Assembly: GCA_022414725.1 (NCBI GenBank) | Contig: CM039464.1 | Coordinates: 38,649,420 to 38,713,419 of the forward strand | Source: Microglena sp. YARC | Taxonomy: Eukaryota > Chlorophyta > Chlorophyceae > Chlamydomonadales > Chlamydomonadaceae | DNA length: 64,000 bases | Reading direction: 5' to 3' | Shown here: positions 42,569 through 53,329 of the stretch, one piece after another | Layout of the letters: every line of letters begins with the position of its first letter | Position numbering within the stretch: position 1 is the stretch's first letter | Translations under genes and position numbers: made by a program | Notes under the pieces: generated by a model | Told to the model about the DNA's origin: nothing | The model's input: the letters and a program-made list of their open reading frames with translations, nothing else | Database searches by the model: none

Positions 42569-43400
42569 ACCCAGAGCACAGTAGTGGCCAGTCAAGCTAT
42601 ACATGAAAAAATGTAGAGAAAAAATATTTTTTTGTTTGCGTTTACATTTCCCTGTTTTTTACTGCTTAAGACGGCTAGCAGCCAAATTGCTGGCTGGAGC
42701 TTTGTAACCAAGTTCAAGTTTAAGTTCTAGTGGGCAGTCAAACAATACATGTCTTCCGTTGCCGAGCAATCGCCTTGCTTAGGGAAGGAGCTTGATTTTC
42801 AAATATAATTGAGGAAATCACACACGCACACACACTTGGCTTTAAACAAAACTTGCTACAAGGTGTATCAACAGCCAAATCACTGTTTTATTTCTAGCTT
42901 TCTGTAGTTCCATTTGTGCAGCAAAAATTGCGACACAAGCCTGATTTCAGGATTGTGGCATATCAGAATATAGGGCAGAGCGCAAATCGTGGAGCCATGT
43001 GGGTTTCGGGGGGCAGCACGTTGCACTGGGGTCGCACCGAGTCGCTCATTTTGCGATGCGGCGCACACAAAAAAACAGTGAGCCACATAAGCAAAGGGGA
43101 GTAAAGCGCAAGATTCCTAAAAGCTGCTGTTTGTAGCCGACAATCAAAGTTATGGCCCTGAGTGGGCAGTCAAACAACATATGTCTTCCGTTGCAGTGCA
43201 ATCGCCTTGCTTAGCAAAGGAGCTCGAGATTCAAATGTTGTTGAGAAAATCACACACACACACATGGCTTCAAACAAAACTTGCTACGGTACGAGGTTCA
43301 TTAATAGCCACATAAGCAGCAGAAGGAAGTACAGCACAAGCAGCAGGAGCAGAGTTTGTACCACATGAGCAGCATTCGCCCTAATTGTGAGCAGCAGCAA
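42569..43400. repeat. Two copies of the gene-cassette 3' dispersed repeat
   Basis: GGCAGTCAAACAAYAYATGTC, CCTTGCTTAG, TGAGGAAATCACACACGCAC and AAACAAAACTTGCTAC occur near 42728-42865 and again near 43165-43300. The second copy continues to CACCACATGAGCAGCA. The intervening 42890-43110 has open frames but no recognised domain. Confidence 0.6.
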
Positions 43401-43517
43401 GCATGGGCTAGGTGATTGCTGAAAACACCACTGGCATACAGCTGAGATGATCTGAAAACCCTTTAAATGTATAATTTCAGACAACTCCCAGCAGTAGAGT
43501 CTCCACTGTTTATTTTG

Positions 43518-43696
43518 GGGGCTACAGGTAGCAGCTTCTAGGCAGCTCTCTTTCCATGCAATGTCCTTGGGCCAATCCTGAAGCTTGCTAGTGCGTATGA
43601 AAGCCAGTATGAAGGGCATTTAAATTCAGCAAAAAAATGAGCTGCACCCAGTGGCTAGCTAATGGAGCTGGCTAGAAGCTGCCATGCGTAGCCCCC
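43518..43696. mobile_element. MITE, second AGCAGCTTC subfamily
   Basis: GGGGGCTACAGGTAGCAGCT at the left and CATGCGTAGCCCCCC at the right are inverted partners and include TTCTAGGCAGCTC and GAGCTGGCTAGAAGCTGC. Relatives lie at 11320-11490, 53955-54135 and 59050-59225, with half copies near 59880, 60115 and 60245. Confidence 0.65.
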
Positions 43697-43910
43697 CAAA
43701 TTCAAAAGTGGTAGACTCTAAGTCTATCTATCTTGAGGCTTCGAAGTTTGACTCGAGACTTTGAAAGACTAAGTAAGCTGGTACGAAATAGGAAAACGTT
43801 AGACAAGTGCCCACAAGTCCACAACTTGGTTGACCAAGCAAAGGGTGGGGGGGTCTTAGTCATACCACCTATCACACCATATGTTATTCCAGACACCAAA
43901 GGTTGAGTGC

Positions 43911-43986
43911 TGGACCATACAGGCTGCGAGTGCCTTCAGGACATCTAGCTAGATGTCCTGAAGGCGCTCGCAGCCTGTATGGTCCA
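43911..43986. repeat. 76 bp near-perfect spacerless palindrome
   Basis: Two 38-base arms meet at ACATCTAG/CTAGATGT (centre 43948/43949) with a single mismatch, T opposite G, which would still pair as G-U in RNA. The arms read TGGACCATACAGGCTGCGAG then TGCCTTCAGG on the left. It lies about 160 bases 3' of gene D. It could form a cruciform or, if transcribed, a long hairpin RNA. Confidence 0.85.
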
Positions 43987-44146
43987 GGTTTGAGTAAACT
44001 CACCTTCTAAGCTATGTCTAAAGTATAAGCTATGTCTAAAGTATAAGCAGAAGGAACTACAGCACAAGCAGCAAGAATAGAGTTCGCACCACATGAGCAG
44101 CACTCATCACAATTGTGAGCGGCACCAATCACCTACCAAGCTATGG
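43987..44146. other. Immediate 3' flank of gene D
   Basis: AAGCTATGTCTAAAGTAT is repeated in tandem at about 44010-44045. The rest matches the dispersed repeat of the gene C cassette (AGCAGAAGGAACTACAGCAC, GTTCGCACCACATGAGCAGC) and leads into the gene's stop codon. Confidence 0.45.
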
Positions 44147-45068
44147 CTAAAGAAACACCCGTTTCCTCTCTGCTATTGTCTGCCGGCAGATTGGGCAGAG
44201 TTGGATGACCACTGAGCAAGATCGGCACACCATATGGCCACAAGGATGCAAGCAAGTGTCCTTAGGGGCAGATAGGCATACGACACACTCAGCAGCCGAA
44301 TCACGCGCCTTGTTGAGCTCCCTTTGCACGCACTTGTCAAAGATTGCTTTCCTAAGGCAGTCCATGTCCACCTTGGCCAACAAGCCTTCCAACATGCCTA
44401 GGTCTTGGGACGCTAGGACATCCCCCTGGCCAGTCATGCAAGCCATGTGCACCTCATACTCAGAATTCTTTGCTCTTGCTGTTTTTAGCTGGGTCTTCAA
44501 TTCCTCAATCTCAGGTTGCAGGATTCCAGTTGAATTTAGGTCAGGGTGTTGGTCCACGTCTTGCCGGTCATCAGCAGACCTCCTCCTGATGTGGCTGCCG
44601 ATAGCTTCGGCACAATCTTCGTGGCCTTCTTGCAACGCTATAACTAATGCTGTCTGCTCACGCATTCTGTATGGTCACTATAGCACTGCGTACAAGGAGA
44701 GTCTTGACGCACTCCACGTGTCCATATAATGCAGCTTCATGCAGAGGGGAGTTGCCATACGTATTCTGTGCGTCCACCTCAGCACCATTGTCAAGGAGAG
44801 CCATGATGCACTCCATGTGTCCCTTCCATGCAGCATAATGCAGGGGGGTGTTGCCATCATAATTCGGTTTGTTCACCTCAGCACCGCTGCTAAGGAGAGG
44901 CCTGATGCACTCCACGTGTCCATTCATTGCAGCCTCATGTAAAGAGGTGCTGTTGTCACTACAATACATGTTGACTCCCCGTTCAAGTGGATAATACACC
45001 TCATTCACATCATCATCTCCGGACGACCGAAAAAGTTGTTTGTAAAGACCGCTCAGTATTGACGACAT
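44147..45068 (-). pseudogene. Gene D: ankyrin-repeat RING gene broken by a 2-base deletion
   Basis: The upstream frame (45068-44658) gives the cap (MSSILSGLYKQLFRSSGDDD) and about three ankyrin repeats, then stops after VTIQNA. The downstream frame (to 44147) continues REQTALVIALQEGHEDCAEA, which aligns with RGQTALDIALREGHQNGADA of gene B. Near 44661-44668 the expected AAYACSCGTGRGCAG reads AATGCGTGAGCAG, two bases short. After the break come a single coiled-coil unit (IEELKTQLKTARAKN), the module (GQGDVLASQDLGMLEGLLAK) and a complete RING (CVVC, PCGHMVC, CRSC, CPIC) ending RVFL-TAG. It is the shortest member. Cap residues VYYPLERG replace the usual VVSLLERG. The RING half is nearly the same as in gene C. 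It is probably a recent pseudogene; a sequencing error cannot be excluded. Confidence 0.75.
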
Positions 45069-46400
45069 GTTGCCTTCCCACTGAGAAGAGCGGTGTTGAG
45101 CAGCTTCCTGCGTTGATGTGCATGATCAACATACGTTGGTAAAGTGTACGACCAAGTCAACATCACATGGTGTTCCAAGTTAGACTGCTATAGAAAGTGA
45201 TATAGGCTGCGATAATGAAGCGTTAACATGGAAGGCTAGATGGCTGCCATTGCACAGACACCAACCTCACAGCAGGCACCGAGCCCACATGGGCGGAAGA
45301 TGGGGTTTCAGCCTTAGGCCCCAGTGCACTCATGTAGCTCTCCATGTGGCCTTGTTCAAGCTTACAATATAGACTGGAAATAGTGTGTGGACAGTATCCC
45401 CGACGCTAAACTGTTTTGTTTTGCTCTATTTCTTCTTTGCTTTATTTCTTCTTTGGATTATTTCTTCTTTGCTTTATCTTGCTTGTACCCTCTGTTGTTC
45501 ATTGGAGAATGGTTGGAAGAACCTCCCCACCCCCACCATACCACCCACCCAACCAGCAAGGTGTGGAGCAGGCTTGTCATGGGTCAACAATTACATGTCG
45601 GCACTCACTGGTGAAAGGTATTCCCTGAGCTGGCGATGAGAGCGGAATTGGTCGAGAGCAAGGACGCTTCTCTTGCAGAAGTAACAATTTAGTTCACTCA
45701 ACTCGAGGGGGACGAGATTTGATTACGCGTCGATCCGAAACTACTAACTAGGACAGGCCGCGCGGTTCTGCGGTTCTTAAAACAATCCGGGAAAGAACCG
45801 ACCGAAAATAAAAGAAAACTGCAGTCTGTTTACTAGCTTGTTGAGATAGGAAGGTGTTGATTCCGATATGCGTAACTGCGGAAGTGTCGCGGAACGGCGT
45901 TCTTACATCCTGGCGAATTACTGGCTATGTAGTTGCATAGAAGGTGAACCGATTCCGAACATAGGCCCGTAAATGCCAGGGGCCCTGCGGGCATCGGGCA
46001 TGTACGCACCCCGCAGGGCCCCCCCGCAGGGGCCCAGCCCGCCCCCCCGCCCCCGGCCCGCCCTGGCCCCTGCCATGTACGTGTGTACGGGTCCCGGGAC
46101 CATCGGACCCGCGGCTGGGTGCATAGGACCTGGGGGCATGCTCCCTGGCTGTTCGGGCCTTGACGGCAGACCAAAGCATTGTCACCTCTGATCGCCTCTG
46201 ATTGACAACGACCGAAAATCGGTTTCCGAATCGGTTGGTGGTTAGAATGCCTACAAAAACGGTTGGGATTCCGACAGGAAATTGACGAAAAATGGTTGAA
46301 ATACCTGTAAATGCGGTTAACTCAGGGATGACAGTCATGTGCGAAACCGTGCGAAACCATTATAAAACCATTATGAACAACCATTATGTACCTCATCCCG
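45069..46400 (-). promoter_or_regulatory. Long 5' flank of gene D, paralogous to 62371-63757
   Basis: Beyond the usual blocks (TTCCTGCGTTGATGTGCATG, GACTGCTATAGAAAGTG, CTAGATGGCTGCCATTGCAC, CTATTTCTTCTTTGC, CCACCCACCCAACCAGC), similarity to the gene F flank continues about 1.3 kb. It includes GGACAGGCCGCGCGGTTCTG, GCTTGTTGAGATAGGAAGGT, a G/C-rich stretch with GCATGTACG, and AAAATCGGTTTCCGAATCGG. No TATAAA is present at the gene A/B position (the corresponding sequence is CCATGTTAACGC). Only the proximal part is a plausible promoter. Confidence 0.45.
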
Positions 46401-48865
46401 CGCCCGCGGAAGCATGCACTTTGGGTGGATTCCCATTGTGTCTGGATGGGTCTGGATGGGTCGTTAAGTACGGATAACCGACGACCCATCCAGTGTTTAC
46501 CTTCCCATAGGGGTTTGGGATGGTTCGTATTTGTACGGATGTACTGACGAAATACCCATCCAGACGACCCATCCAAAAGCCAAAATCCATCCAGGCCCTC
46601 GACCGAGGTGTGGGTTGGATGGCTCTGGATGGGTCGCAAAATATCCGGCTCCTTCCGGCACAGTCCGGCATTGATCCGGCGACGGTCGCGCAACTGACGC
46701 GTATTGCTTTCTTCAACCGACCTGCTAGTTTCATTAGCCAGGAGTTTCCGAACTTTTGGATCACAGATCATCTTCGAGCAAGACAGAATCTGGGACATTC
46801 TAACAATTTCTTCTCCATTCGACGCCCCTTCTTCATTCTACTTTTCTTTTTCGTGGATCTAGGATGGATCAGCGCAAGAAATTGAACTGTCAACGATCGA
46901 TCCGTCTTTTCTTGCGACTATTGATTGAAAGTACCTGCGAAGGTTCCCGGTGGTACATGCGTGTATTGCTGCACCCATCCACAGCCTGTTTCCATAAAGA
47001 AAAGAAAAGCAGTACGCCAATTCGGCGTGATTTAGGAAGCTGTCCAAAGGGGGTCCTCGGACAACACCATCAAACCGGGGGGGTGGCTAGGGGGGGCGGT
47101 ACCCCCCACGATAGCCGGTGGCGGAAGAAGGAGTGTGGGACGAGTGTGTAGCAGATTCCATGCGCCGGCGGGTACACACAATGGTATGTGCGCATCGGAC
47201 GGCATGCAGGTGGAGGGAGTGGAGGAGGCGGGTGGTGTCAGTAGGATGGATACCGAGAGAAGAAAAAATGGGAAGAAGGGAGGCGAAGAGGGTACCGAAG
47301 ACCAAGTTACGGTTATGGATAACCCCGCAAACTTTAGTGCGGCAGTACTCGTAACCCGTGTTCTAGCCAGCTTCCTGTCGCGTAACCCCGCTGTACAATT
47401 TAGTGTTTCCGATTGTCCCTGAAATCTGGGTTATGGGAAGATCTGGGTTATGTGATCGTTAAATCAGTTGTTCGACAGCTTGGAAGCGTTTGAATTATTT
47501 ACTCGCCGGCTTGACTTTCTTTCGTGCAGCCGTCTCGCAATTCGAGTTCATGTTCTGACTCCAAGACGTTGGCCCTGTCCTTTTCCATTTCGTTACCATA
47601 TCCCAGAAGCTTCTAGGGTGCTCGTTGATGCCCCAATGCTGGTTCTGCTTGAAAAACAAACCTTGACCAGACGAATCCATAGCGGTGAGCGTCAGAGTTT
47701 CTAGGAAATTGAAGGGATCGCGCGTGACTGCGCGATCTACAAGATTGCAGCGCTCGCGCTCACCACATTATGGCCGCAAGTGACCGCTGCTGCGGTCAAA
47801 GTGCCAGCGTGGAACCAAGGCGGATCGGGGTTACGCTTAACCGTGGGGGGGGGGGGGGGGGGGGGCACGGTTCAGGGTAACCCCGATCCGCACCGGCACG
47901 TCATCAAATTTTGCCGGAAACTGGTGTACAAGTCGGTCGAGCGAAGTACAAGTTTTCGAGTGTTTCCGATTGCCGAGGACGGTTATGCTCCATAACCCGG
48001 CCTAACCCTCAATTGGAAACAGGCTGCCAGTCGCTTGCAATGGGAGTGCGTTTTGGATGGGTGGCCGTGTACGGATGCACGAACCATCCAAAGAGCTCAA
48101 CGACCCATCCAAAGGGCCCAACCGACAAATACCGACCCATCCAGTACTACAACCGACTTTAGAGGTCGGTCAGACGAGACAGGTTTGGGTCTGAGTTACG
48201 GGTTAGTTGGGCGTTTCTGTCGTACATCCAAACCTTTTTTCGTTCACACGGGACAAAGTTGACGCGTTTTGGTCAAATTCGGTAACCCACAAGCTAACCA
48301 ACCCCCAAACCCAAACGTCCCCCCACCCCCCACGTTTGGGTTATGGTTATGGTTATGTCGCACACGTGTTGTTCGTTGTTTCTGTTGCGATAAATTTTGC
48401 CGCATTTCCTTCAGCCGCACTTGTTTTCGCAACCGTCCTCCCTTTCGCGCCATCTGCAATATTCACTGCGCTGTATGGAGGGGTCCGATCAGGAGGGGCC
48501 GCCACCTGCAGGTCCACGCCAGCATGAGGTGCAGCAGTAGCAGCGTGATACGCAGTATGCCGAGACGCAGTTTCCGCCTTCCTCACAGTATCGCCAGAGC
48601 CTGCTTGATTTGAGCGCTCCTGCTGCTGATCGGCGATTCAAACTTTTCAAACTTTTCCTACTGACAAGAAGCTCAGGAATGCCGTCTGAACGAAATTCGC
48701 GTGTTTGGGCGGGTTTGGGTTAACCTCGGGTAACCTCGTCTAACCCCCTCTGACGTGGCAGGTTAACCTCAAACCAAACCCAAACCCAAACCTGTCTCGT
48801 CTGTATGACCTCTTACCCATCCAGTCCAATGGGAATCCACCCTTTGCCTGCTCGCACGGCAAGTT
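46401..48865. other. Non-coding; GGATGGGT clusters and a poly-G hairpin
   Basis: No gene recognised. GGATGGGTC or its complement GACCCATCC is clustered at 46440-46640 and 48040-48160, with a single copy near 48815. AAACCCAAAC-type repeats lie near 48300-48325 and 48770-48800, and GGTTATGGTTATGGTTATG at about 48340-48358. Short open frames on both strands have mixed composition and no recognised motif. Confidence 0.4.
47820..47891. repeat. 26 bp inverted repeat enclosing a ~20 nt G run
   Basis: The left arm GCGGATCGGGGTTACGCTTA plus ACCGTG (47820-47845) and right arm CACGGTTCAGGGTAACCCCG plus ATCCGC (47866-47891) are inverted copies with two mismatches. The loop is entirely G. This would place a G-quadruplex-forming tract at the tip of a hairpin. 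Confidence 0.75.
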
Positions 48866-49379
48866 TTGAGTACCAAAGAACTGGTGATCCCGCCACCAGC
48901 CGGCAGTACGGTTAAATTGGAAACGGGTCCCGGGAAAAAATTGTTCTGGACCTCGGAGCTGATGTTCGACATGATATATCTGAACGGAAAGTCCCCCAAG
49001 GTTGTTGGGAAGGCTATGCGCTTAAAAGAAGGCCAAATGTTGCTCAGCGAGTTCAATCGAGTCCATGTTGTACGGTGGACAATAGATAACCCACCAAGGT
49101 CTCCTATCGAGGGGATGTCCACAGCATTCCGCGAGCTCCTGCGCTTCAGAGCGCACACCCTGCTCCTAATCTACGAATGGCAGATGCAGGAGCGCCTCCT
49201 TGGGCAACTATCCTGCTATCTAGCGGTCTGTAGAGTTGTGCATGCAGCTCAAGATTTCGACCACCCTGGAAAATCTAGGGGCGAAGATCGAAGCTTTCTC
49301 GGACTGGGTGCGAATCAGGGATGCCCAGGCCATCCATTTGGCTTTGAGGGCTTTCTGGTATCATACAAATGCTTCAGAT
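48866..49379 (+). CDS. Weak coding candidate, unknown function
   Basis: An open plus-strand frame (residues such as VIPPPAGSTVKLETGPGKKL, FWTSELMFDMIYLNGKSPKV, LLSEFNRVHVVRWTIDNP) has a balanced amino-acid mix unlike the surrounding repeats. It lacks an ATG near its left end and may be an exon. Around 49225-49400 a different frame looks better (LENLGAKIEAFSDWVRIRDA, ALRAFWYHTNASDSLRS, then stop), suggesting a splice or a frameshift near 49225. An antisense frame is also open from 49158 to 48769, so strand is uncertain. I do not recognise a family; a degraded transposon gene is possible. Confidence 0.25.
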
Positions 49380-49715
49380 AGTTTGCGAAGCCAAAAAAAC
49401 TGAGCGTGCATGGGGCCCGAACAAGAAAAGAAGAATCTGAGATGACATGACATCCTGACCTGACATTACACGCGGGTGCTGTACTGCCATGTCTGGAGAT
49501 ATTGCCGTGTGCTCGCTGTCTGTGGTACTACAACTAAATTTAAACGGAAAAAGGAACTGCTCTAACAGCCTTCCATCCGCTCGCACGACTCCACTTCAAC
49601 CTACCAAACCTTGGGCCGAGCACCGCAGGGGTCCTACCAGGGCACCCGACAATTCCTATGGGTATCGCATGGGGGACTTGGAAGTGGAAGGCGATAAGCA
49701 AGTTATAGATGGCTG

Positions 49716-49920
49716 AACAAGTCCTATGCAGCGTCGCAAGCGACGCGGAAAATTGGCGGAGTGTGCTGGCAACGGAACGAAAGGTGGCAACGATGGAGCT
49801 GACCGAAGCGAGTTAGTTACGCGACCGTTGGATGACGTGTCAGGCTTCAAGTTTTTCGTTTTTCGGTCGGACAAACGGACAAATGGGTAAACATGGGGGC
49901 TCATGCGGGGGGGGGGGGGG
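49716..49920 (-). mobile_element. ~200 bp retroposon-like element, minus orientation (copy 4)
   Basis: Reverse-complemented it matches 27800-28023 and 40038-40217: GGGTTTACCC-like start, GTCCGTTTGTCC, ACACGTCATCCAACGGTCGC, ACTCGCTTCGGTCAGCTCC, and the end GCGTCGCTTGCGACGCTGCA. A G run of about 13 at 49907-49920 replaces the 5' hairpin region. Confidence 0.6.
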
Positions 49921-50881
49921 ACTGTCTGACTGTCTCTCTAATGAAAACAAAAAAGTTGAAGGTGTCTTGAGCCCCTTGAGCAGTGTGTTGGTAGCATGAA
50001 AGTAAGTTGGGTGATTGAATGTGGGATTCAGGTATTTCATGACGTTGCAGTGTTGACAGAGTCTGAAAATATTACTACAAGCAAGGTCTCGATGGTCAAG
50101 AGGGATACCTATACCACCTAGTCGTTTTAACAAACGCGAAGAGCCAATGAAGCTCGAGTGTGCAGGCCATTAAATACCTACGCTTTCAGTTTGTATTTCC
50201 ATGGCGAATAGAGCCTCGAGCCAAACTGACAGGGGGGGGCTAAAAAGGGAGGGAACTGCTTTCATCTTCCTCTTCCTCGAAGGGCAGGCTTTGGGAAGGT
50301 CAAGAAAGATGAAGTTCCAACTGTTCAGAAACTAGTGGGCACGAGCCACCATGAAAGCTGAATAGCTACACAGCTACCTAGCTGAGACGGATACCGGAAA
50401 CCCAGATCGGATTCCAGTCGGTCTTACCGGAACTCGCCCTCACAATTGGTCGGTGTATACCGGAATGGACTCGCAGAAAGTTCCGGGCAAACCGACATTG
50501 GGATTTTTGGGCTTCGGTTTACCGACCATCAAATACCCCAATACCGGAATACCGTCCGGTTTGTTCTACCCTAGTTTGTAGTATGTTTACAACTTTCTTG
50601 GGCGCTCAGTAGTCCCCGCCCGTGGAGGAGATCACATACCGTGCGCGCCTGAAGTATTGGCAAGATTAATTATTGGCAAATGTCATTTCCCCCCTAAAAG
50701 TGGGTCTCAGAAAAGCATGACAAAACTGACTTGGCTACAGGTTCTACGGCTTTGACTGTCTCAAGCTTAGACTTGAAATCCAATTTGGCAAAGGGCCTTA
50801 TGTTATTTTACTTGTTCACCAAGTAGTCCGCCCAAGCTTGCTATAAAACCACGTAACAATTCAAATCAGTATCAGCCTTTG

Positions 50882-50899
50882 CTAAACCCTAAACCCTAG
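50882..50899. repeat. Short interstitial telomere-like repeat
   Basis: CTAAACCCTAAACCCTAG contains two and a half copies of CCCTAAA, the complement of the TTTAGGG telomere repeat of plants and many algae. With so few copies chance is possible. Confidence 0.3.
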
Positions 50900-51430
50900 C
50901 AGCCATTGCTAATGATGACATTGCGCATCCCGCGCGACCAAGAAACACCATTTTGTTCAGAGAGTTTCTCAAAGCCGGCGGGAGGCCCTCGCGGAAGTTG
51001 CATTGAATAAAGCAGTGGTAGTAATGAAGGACCCTATAACCTATCAGCCTTAATACACTTCAGAGAGTGGACAGAGATGCTTGCAGCAGCCAGACGCGCC
51101 AATCTATACACGGAGACGAGAATAACGTTACAAGCACAGGAGACCCATCAAGGGGCACCAGCGGTGAAAGGGGCGGCAGCCTGGAACCTAATAAGGGTAC
51201 AGGCTATACAGTGCGTGTCAGGGGAACCGGTGACGCAGCCTACAGGAAGCTGTCACTGTGTCATGAAGGATGATGACACAGTCTACGGGAAGCTGGCACA
51301 GTACTGTCAGAGCCGATAGTTCTAAGGAAGTACATAAGTAGTCACCAAGTCATAAAACGAGTGAGAGCACCGCAATTCATGCTGATAATCAGGAGCATTA
51401 AACTTGCTAGGGCTTAGTAGCCAGACTGGT

Positions 51431-51470
51431 ACATGGCTCCAGCCAGTCAACTTGCTGGCTGGAGCCATGT
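51431..51470. repeat. Perfect 16 bp inverted repeat with 8-base loop
   Basis: ACATGGCTCCAGCCAG (51431-51446) and CTGGCTGGAGCCATGT (51455-51470) are exact inverted copies around TCAACTTG. The surrounding ACCAAGTTCAAG context recurs near 42700 with half of the hairpin. Confidence 0.7.
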
Positions 51471-52427
51471 AACCAAGTTCAAGGTCAAGTACATCTTTAC
51501 AAATGAGTCTGCCCAAGCTTGCTGAAAATAAAACCATGCAGCAATTCAAATCAGGAACATTTAACTTGCTAGGGCTTAGTAGACAGAGTACCATGGTAAC
51601 CGTAACTTGGGAAAGGCCAACCAGCCACCTGGAGTGGTCTCAAGCTGGCTCCCTAATTAATCCGGTTTGGCAAAGGTTCGTTTGCCAAACCGTTTGCCAA
51701 TACTTAAGGCGTGTACGGTAGGTATAAAATGGACAGAGGGCGTTATTTATCTGTCCATCTATCATTATCATGGTTTAATTTACTAAAATTGTATTATGGA
51801 TCCTGAGGGTCTGCTCGGGTGTGGTGGGTGGGTGGGTGGGGGGCTCGACCCCAGGCTCGACTGCTTTATGGACCTCGTCGGGGACCAGAGTCCAGAACGC
51901 GTTGCGCGTGCGTGTTTTCCCGCCCAATTGCCGCTTGTGGGCGCGAAGGTCTGGGTGACGTCCAGCAGGCTGGATGTACCTTCCAGGACATCCACCAATT
52001 ACAGCCTGTATGTAGCCGACTAACGGTTGCAAATTCGTACTCGTCTGGTCGAGCCCTTCTCGATGATGTACCTCACGCTCGGAAATTCGCATTGACAAGG
52101 AAGTTAAGTTAGTTGGCCGAAAAGGAAAGCTATGACCCTTAGCATGGTGTTGATACCAAGCAGGCTTCATGCAGTGAACATACAGGTAGGCGGTATATAT
52201 ATATGCTGAGTGGTCAGTCTATCTACAAACAACCTCAATACAAATGTACTATTCATGCACATATTGATCCAAGCAACACTTGCTACGAGGTGCATCAAAA
52301 ACCTCAACAGCAGCAGGAACAGCAGCCAAGCAGCAGGTAAAGAGTTTGCATCACATGAGCACTTCAGGACAAACAGCACGGACAGAGTTTGCAACTCATG
52401 AGCAGCACTCATCACAACTATGAGCAG

Positions 52428-52482
52428 TGGGGCTCAAAAAGCGTGCGTGAAATCGCGCTGCCACACGCGCTTTGTAGTACCT
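52428..52482 (-). mobile_element. Fragment of the CAGGGTACT hAT-type MITE
   Basis: Reverse-complemented it reads AAGGTACTACAAAGCGCGTG, TGGCAGCGCGATTTCACGCA and CGCTTTTTGAGC, matching the left 55 bases of the element at 63758-63949. The other end is missing. Confidence 0.55.
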
Positions 52483-53300
52483 TGATCCTCAGGACCACTC
52501 CCAGAATGCCCCTTAGGCCAGTCATCAACAGGATAAACAAAAGATTCACTGCCCTTGTTGATTGCTGGCAAGCAGATAACCTTGCACCCACTATGCACAC
52601 CACTCCCTCAACCCTGTATGCTCCACTGATCAAGCACATGGACAGACTCCACATGTTTGTCCAGTCCTACCCAGGACAACCCAGACAACATAGAATTACT
52701 CTGCAATCAGCTGCAATGGGCAATATTCCTACAAGCTGCCATAGTTGATGCTCATGTCGCAGCACTAACTAACCACCCAGCTATGCTGATGGACCCTGAG
52801 AGCTGCGCAGTAGATGGGTCCAATGTGATATGTGTCAACAACCTTAGCATGTCCTGGAGTCCTATGGACTATATCCTCATTGTCATGAGATGCCCTGTTT
52901 TCAAGCGTCACCCCTGCAGTTTTGATGACAGGAACTGCAGGACCAGATCAAGAAAGACAAACTACCAATTGAAGGGACAAAGAGATATTAGAAAATGCAA
53001 GCCTACATATAGGTTAGGCACACATACTGTTTCTGGAAGCTTAAGCCTGAAATCCCTTACTGGGACCTACCTTTTATTTTTAATTGGTTCTGTCAATTTA
53101 TAAATTTCCCTGGATTTGAGCTTCCACTACAGATTATTTGGAAAATACATTTCATGTGCACAAGTTACATTTTAGAAACCCTGGAACTCTGTGACTACAA
53201 GAGTACCAGGGTTTGGGGGGGATGTTATGGTACGCCTTACAGGTCGTGTCATACTGTCCTCATACACGGTTACACCCGGCCAGGTCTGCGACTCTAGACC
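52483..53300 (+). pseudogene. Degraded coding-like stretch of unknown family
   Basis: Three successive plus-strand frames look protein-like: RPVINRINKRFTALVDCWQA (52510), then DNIELLCNQLQWAIFLQAAI through MDPESCAVDGSNVICVNNLS (52680-52900), then KLKPEIPYWDLPFIFNWFCQ (53040-53300). Frame changes and stops separate them. The stretch ends close to a purine-rich GGTTTGGGGGGGA followed by TGTTATGG, as at the polypurine tract and start of a 3' LTR. It may be the wreck of a retrotransposon or a host gene; no domain was recognised. Confidence 0.25.
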
Positions 53301-53329
53301 GGCAGCCAGCTAGCTGAAAGCTGAAACCA

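Larger units (their letters stand above)
49921..52427. other. Non-coding with small repeats
   Basis: No confident gene. CCAAGCTTGCTATAAAACCA/GCAATTCAAATCAG-type segments repeat at 50830-50870 and 51510-51555. AACTTGCTAGGGCTTAGTAG repeats at 51400 and 51570. The part 51060-51320 has open plus-strand frames of uncertain nature. 52195-52430 is a diverged copy of the gene-cassette dispersed repeat. Confidence 0.35.

Noticed and set aside
45833..46340. Gly/Pro-rich frames on both strands near 46 kb
   Set aside because: GC-rich low-complexity flank repeated upstream of gene F with different frames, so not conserved as protein.
46322..46798. 158-codon minus-strand frame
   Set aside because: Covers clustered GGATGGGTC motifs, is overlapped by an equally open plus-strand frame, and lacks any recognised motif.
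50882..50899. Internal telomere or chromosome fusion point
   Set aside because: Only two and a half CCCTAAA units, with no degenerate telomere array or subtelomeric change around it.
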